From assembly GCA_950295325.1 (NCBI GenBank), contig OX485806.1:35900001-35964000 (forward strand): 64,000 bases of DNA, given 5' to 3'. The stretch's first letter is position 1. The number at the start of each line of letters is the position of its first letter. Both the position numbers and the translations under genes were made by a program. Positions 61,601 to 64,000 of the stretch are shown in pieces. The stretch is from Polytrichum commune. Lineage: Eukaryota; Streptophyta; Polytrichopsida; Polytrichales; Polytrichaceae. The notes under the pieces were generated by a model. The model made no database searches. It had not been told where the DNA came from and saw nothing but the letters and a program-made list of their open reading frames with translations.

Positions 61601-62473
61601 GTTTATCAAATACATCATTGCAGTATCGGAATGCTATAGCAAAGATTCAACTCACAACTCAACTTTTAGGTCTTGCAACTATCAAAGTGTAGAAACAACA
61701 GAATGAAATTGCAACCCTATGTTTGGTAGGTATTGTACAATGTTGATGTTGTTTGATGTGATTGGAATTGATCCTGTTCATCATGAAATCATTAGGTAAC
61801 TCATGTCACATTCTACTTCACATTCTTGTGATAATCAAACTATGTTAAACTCTGATTTGGAAGGAAAAAACCCAACCCAAGGACTCATGAATAAAAATAC
61901 CTTGGATTTGACGGCCACCGCATAAGTAAACCCAAATCTGACACTGTCTCTGTCACCTTCGGGTTTAATCTCACCGTTCTTCCCTCTGTCGGAGTCCTTT
62001 CCAGGAGCAAAGAGTAGAGTCACCTGGCTCTCATCAGTTGCATAATTCGTAGCCAGGATCACAGCAGCACTAAATTCCATTTTGGGATCCCACAATCTAA
62101 TAAACCAACCCTCAAAGGATGGATATGGCCGAAGAGCCTCAGGCAGAAGCTCACTGAAATTAGGTTTGTGGGGGTCCAATGGATGTCTTTGAGCAATCTC
62201 AGTTTCGTCAGGCAATGTAGGCACATTCTCCCAATCAATCTCTTGCTCCTTTGATTTCGTGCTTTTCCCATCCGTGGAGCTTTTTCCGTTGGTGGATATT
62301 TTCTCCTTTGAATCACTTGAGATTTCTTCCTCCTCCTGCTTCGACTCATACTCTTCTAATATGTTGTTGGCCGCAGCTTCGAAAACCTCTTTCCTCGAGT
62401 TGTCTGGGTCTAATTTCTCCGTGATGCCTGTAGTAGTGGAGGTAGAGTCTTGGGATTGAGCTCGAGGCACCAT
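58647..62473 (-). CDS. Tocopherol-cyclase-like protein, 5 exons, 480 aa
   Basis: Minus-strand exons 62473-61901, 61076-60900, 60411-60169, 59663-59463 and 58895-58647 are all phase 0 and join to 481 codons. Tocopherol cyclases close the chromanol ring of vitamin E in plastids; this family also has other members of unknown role. Seen: a charged, Ser-rich amino end (20-78), PSFEGWFIRLWDP (118-130, compare FEGWY of the cyclases), HVEKNWGQTFPAGHVWLQAF (305-324), a strong family signature, and FAALEFG near the carboxyl end. The length is close to that of plant VTE1, but the amino end does not look like a clear transit peptide and the front half is divergent. I infer a paralogue rather than VTE1 itself. 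The ATG follows a splice acceptor (TTGTGCAG/ATG), so an upstream leader or coding exon is possible. Donor two (GAG/GTCCTA) is weak. Confidence 0.75.
58945..59318. mobile_element. MITE family M2, copy 3, in the cyclase-like gene
   Basis: It has TAAGGTAGA at the left end and the complement TCTACCTTA at the right end, the best-kept inverted ends of the family (other copies at 26243-26619 and 28444-28810). It lies in the intron between exons four and five. No clear target duplication was found. Confidence 0.7.
60091..60151. repeat. 21-bp perfect hairpin next to a splice donor
   Basis: 60091-60111 and 60131-60151 are exact complements over 21 bases around a 19-base loop; the core is GACAGTTAATTATAT. 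On the minus strand it begins 17 bases inside the intron after the exon-three donor at 60167-60168. It may be a MITE scrap. In RNA it would form a stable stem beside the donor. Confidence 0.8.
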
Positions 62474-64000
62474 CTGCACAACGACAGTGCAGGCATGAAT
62501 ACATTATTTGAGTGCAGAAATTTCTTAATCCTGAATTCACTTACAGGAGTTTTTGTAGGCATGTCACTTACAGGAGTTTTTGAGTGAGCAATTCACAAGT
62601 CTCTGCATGAGAACAACAAAGAAGAGAAAGGGGTTTCGATGTAAATGTTATTTTGCCAATATTATTCACATCAATGAGAACTTCAAACAGAAAGGTACGT
62701 GAATGTAAATCAACATCGTCACTTCGTGATGTTCTCGTGGCATTCATAAGAACATCACACGCAAGAATCCTCTAAACTTGAAATAAATCTTTTTGGGTGA
62801 AGGTGATGACTAACTCGCAGATTTGTATGAAGCCTCAGAACCGCTGGAGAGTGAGCCTTAAGTGCCCGACTTCCAGGTGCAGCTTGCGACACTTGTTTGA
62901 TGGAATTTTTGAAGCTATGGCTAATGGATTGCGAGCGTCCCCGTAGGTCACAGATTGCCGAACTTCCAAGAATGGCTTGAGATGTCGTCATCCCAAGTGC
63001 AAACAATTGAAGTCGAACTACAATTGTCTCCGAAGACTGAGAAATGATACAATATCTACAAGAATTTTCAAACTCCAAGTTCCACCAAAAAAGTGATGGT
63101 AACGAGCAACTTAACTGTATGTTCGGTGCAGAGTCCAGTTGAAGATGGGTGACGTTGCAAATCGAATTGTGAACAAGTGGCATAACTTAGTGCTTTTTAC
63201 ATGCAAAAGTGCAGACAGAAAAGCCTCCCTCTCACGATTCGCCACAAATTGGGGTTACCATATGATGGCAGAAGCTAGCCTACCAACTATTTGTGCACCA
63301 AGTGGCATTCAATGTCTGGATGACTCCTGGCCTCCTCTTTCTTTCCTAGATGTTTATCATCCAACCGTCTGTCCGGTCCTCACCGGATGCAGTGTGATGC
63401 ATTAATGCGTTATGTAATACCCAACTCCATCGTTCCATAGTATTGAGGTTTCATTTTCTGTGTGAGGAATTATCAACGAAGATTCTTTTGCTTCACTCTG
63501 CAGCAGCATCATTTTTCTCACATTCAATCTTGGCTAAATGGCAGCAGACTAGATGGCCATGTCCGGATGACTCCTGCCTCCTTTCTTTCTTTTATCATCT
63601 CTCTCCGCATGATGCACATATGGGAGTTGTGATGCACTGCTAAAGTTATGTAACTAAACCCCATCATTTGATGCTTTGATGTTTCAAAAAGATTCTGATT
63701 CATCTCTACATCATCATTCTCGCATGCAGTCTTGGCTGTGGCAGCATACCGAAAGCAGCAAAGCTGTGAGCTGTCCACAGACACAAGATACTTGAAATGC
63801 ATCGTAGGTTAGGTAATGTTTTTGTGGTGAAGAAAAGAGACAGATCAGCAATCTGCACACACCTCTGTTGATAGTATGTGCAGAACCTCCTCAAACTTCA
63901 AATTGCATCATTCTTTTGAGTCATTCATCCGCTTCCTATGGTAGTCTTGTGCTTTGTTTCAGTGTCTGTTGGCTCTGCCCTGGAGCATTCGGGGGCGTGT
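62474..64000. other. Upstream side of the cyclase-like gene; no further gene
   Basis: On the minus strand this should hold the leader exon and promoter of the cyclase-like gene. The acceptor at 62474-62475 shows that an exon lies upstream, but I could not choose it. Direct repeats occur at 62540-62585 (TTACAGGAGTTTTTG twice) and between 63330-63400 and 63560-63660 (TGGATGACTCCTG words). No other coding frame is supported. Confidence 0.4.

Noticed and set aside
1-64000. tRNA genes and CRISPR arrays
   Set aside because: I saw no cloverleaf with B-box words such as GGTTCGAATCC, and the repeats present are tandem or transposon-derived with no regular spacers.

Overview
The window is nuclear DNA of a land plant. 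The evidence is small exons with GT-AG introns, chloroplast-type and plant-specific protein families (an AWPM-19/PM19 membrane protein, a patatin-like lipase, a tocopherol-cyclase-fold protein), a U6 snRNA relic, and plant DNA transposons. The species cannot be fixed from the sequence; a seedless plant is only a guess. Genes are sparse and AT-rich transposon debris fills most of the space.

Layout. 1-3.6 kb: no gene, one Harbinger-type MITE. 3.6-8.7 kb: a TATA-box promoter, a duplicated leader-like segment and two open frames I do not recognise. 8.8-13.3 kb, plus strand: an eight-exon gene for a plastid-type TIM-barrel protein of the indole-3-glycerol-phosphate synthase family that has lost several catalytic residues; a twofold 409-bp tandem repeat lies in its leader. 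13.3-25.7 kb: nested inverted repeats, decayed open frames, a palindromic-ended element with 188-bp tandem repeats and a hAT-type MITE. 25.8-33.7 kb, minus strand: a complete eight-exon patatin-like phospholipase of 580 residues whose splice phases all close. 34-41 kb: three transposons with clean target-site duplications, one of which splits a U6 snRNA relic.

44.3-57.9 kb: an AWPM-19 gene broken by a 12,080-bp CACTA (En/Spm) transposon that lies inside an exon, flanked by a GGT duplication. The CACTA element carries a TNP2-type transposase on the minus strand, a second TNPA-like gene on the plus strand, a fragment of a 3'-5' exonuclease gene inside that second gene's intron, and nested copies of the hAT-type MITE. 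58.6-62.5 kb, minus strand: a five-exon tocopherol-cyclase-like gene of 480 residues.

The genes do not form a pathway. The clearest biology is transposon activity: capture of a nuclease fragment by a CACTA element, its insertion into a PM19 exon, a Mutator-like insertion into a U6 relic, and several MITE families in gene introns. All exon models come from reading splice sites and phases by eye.
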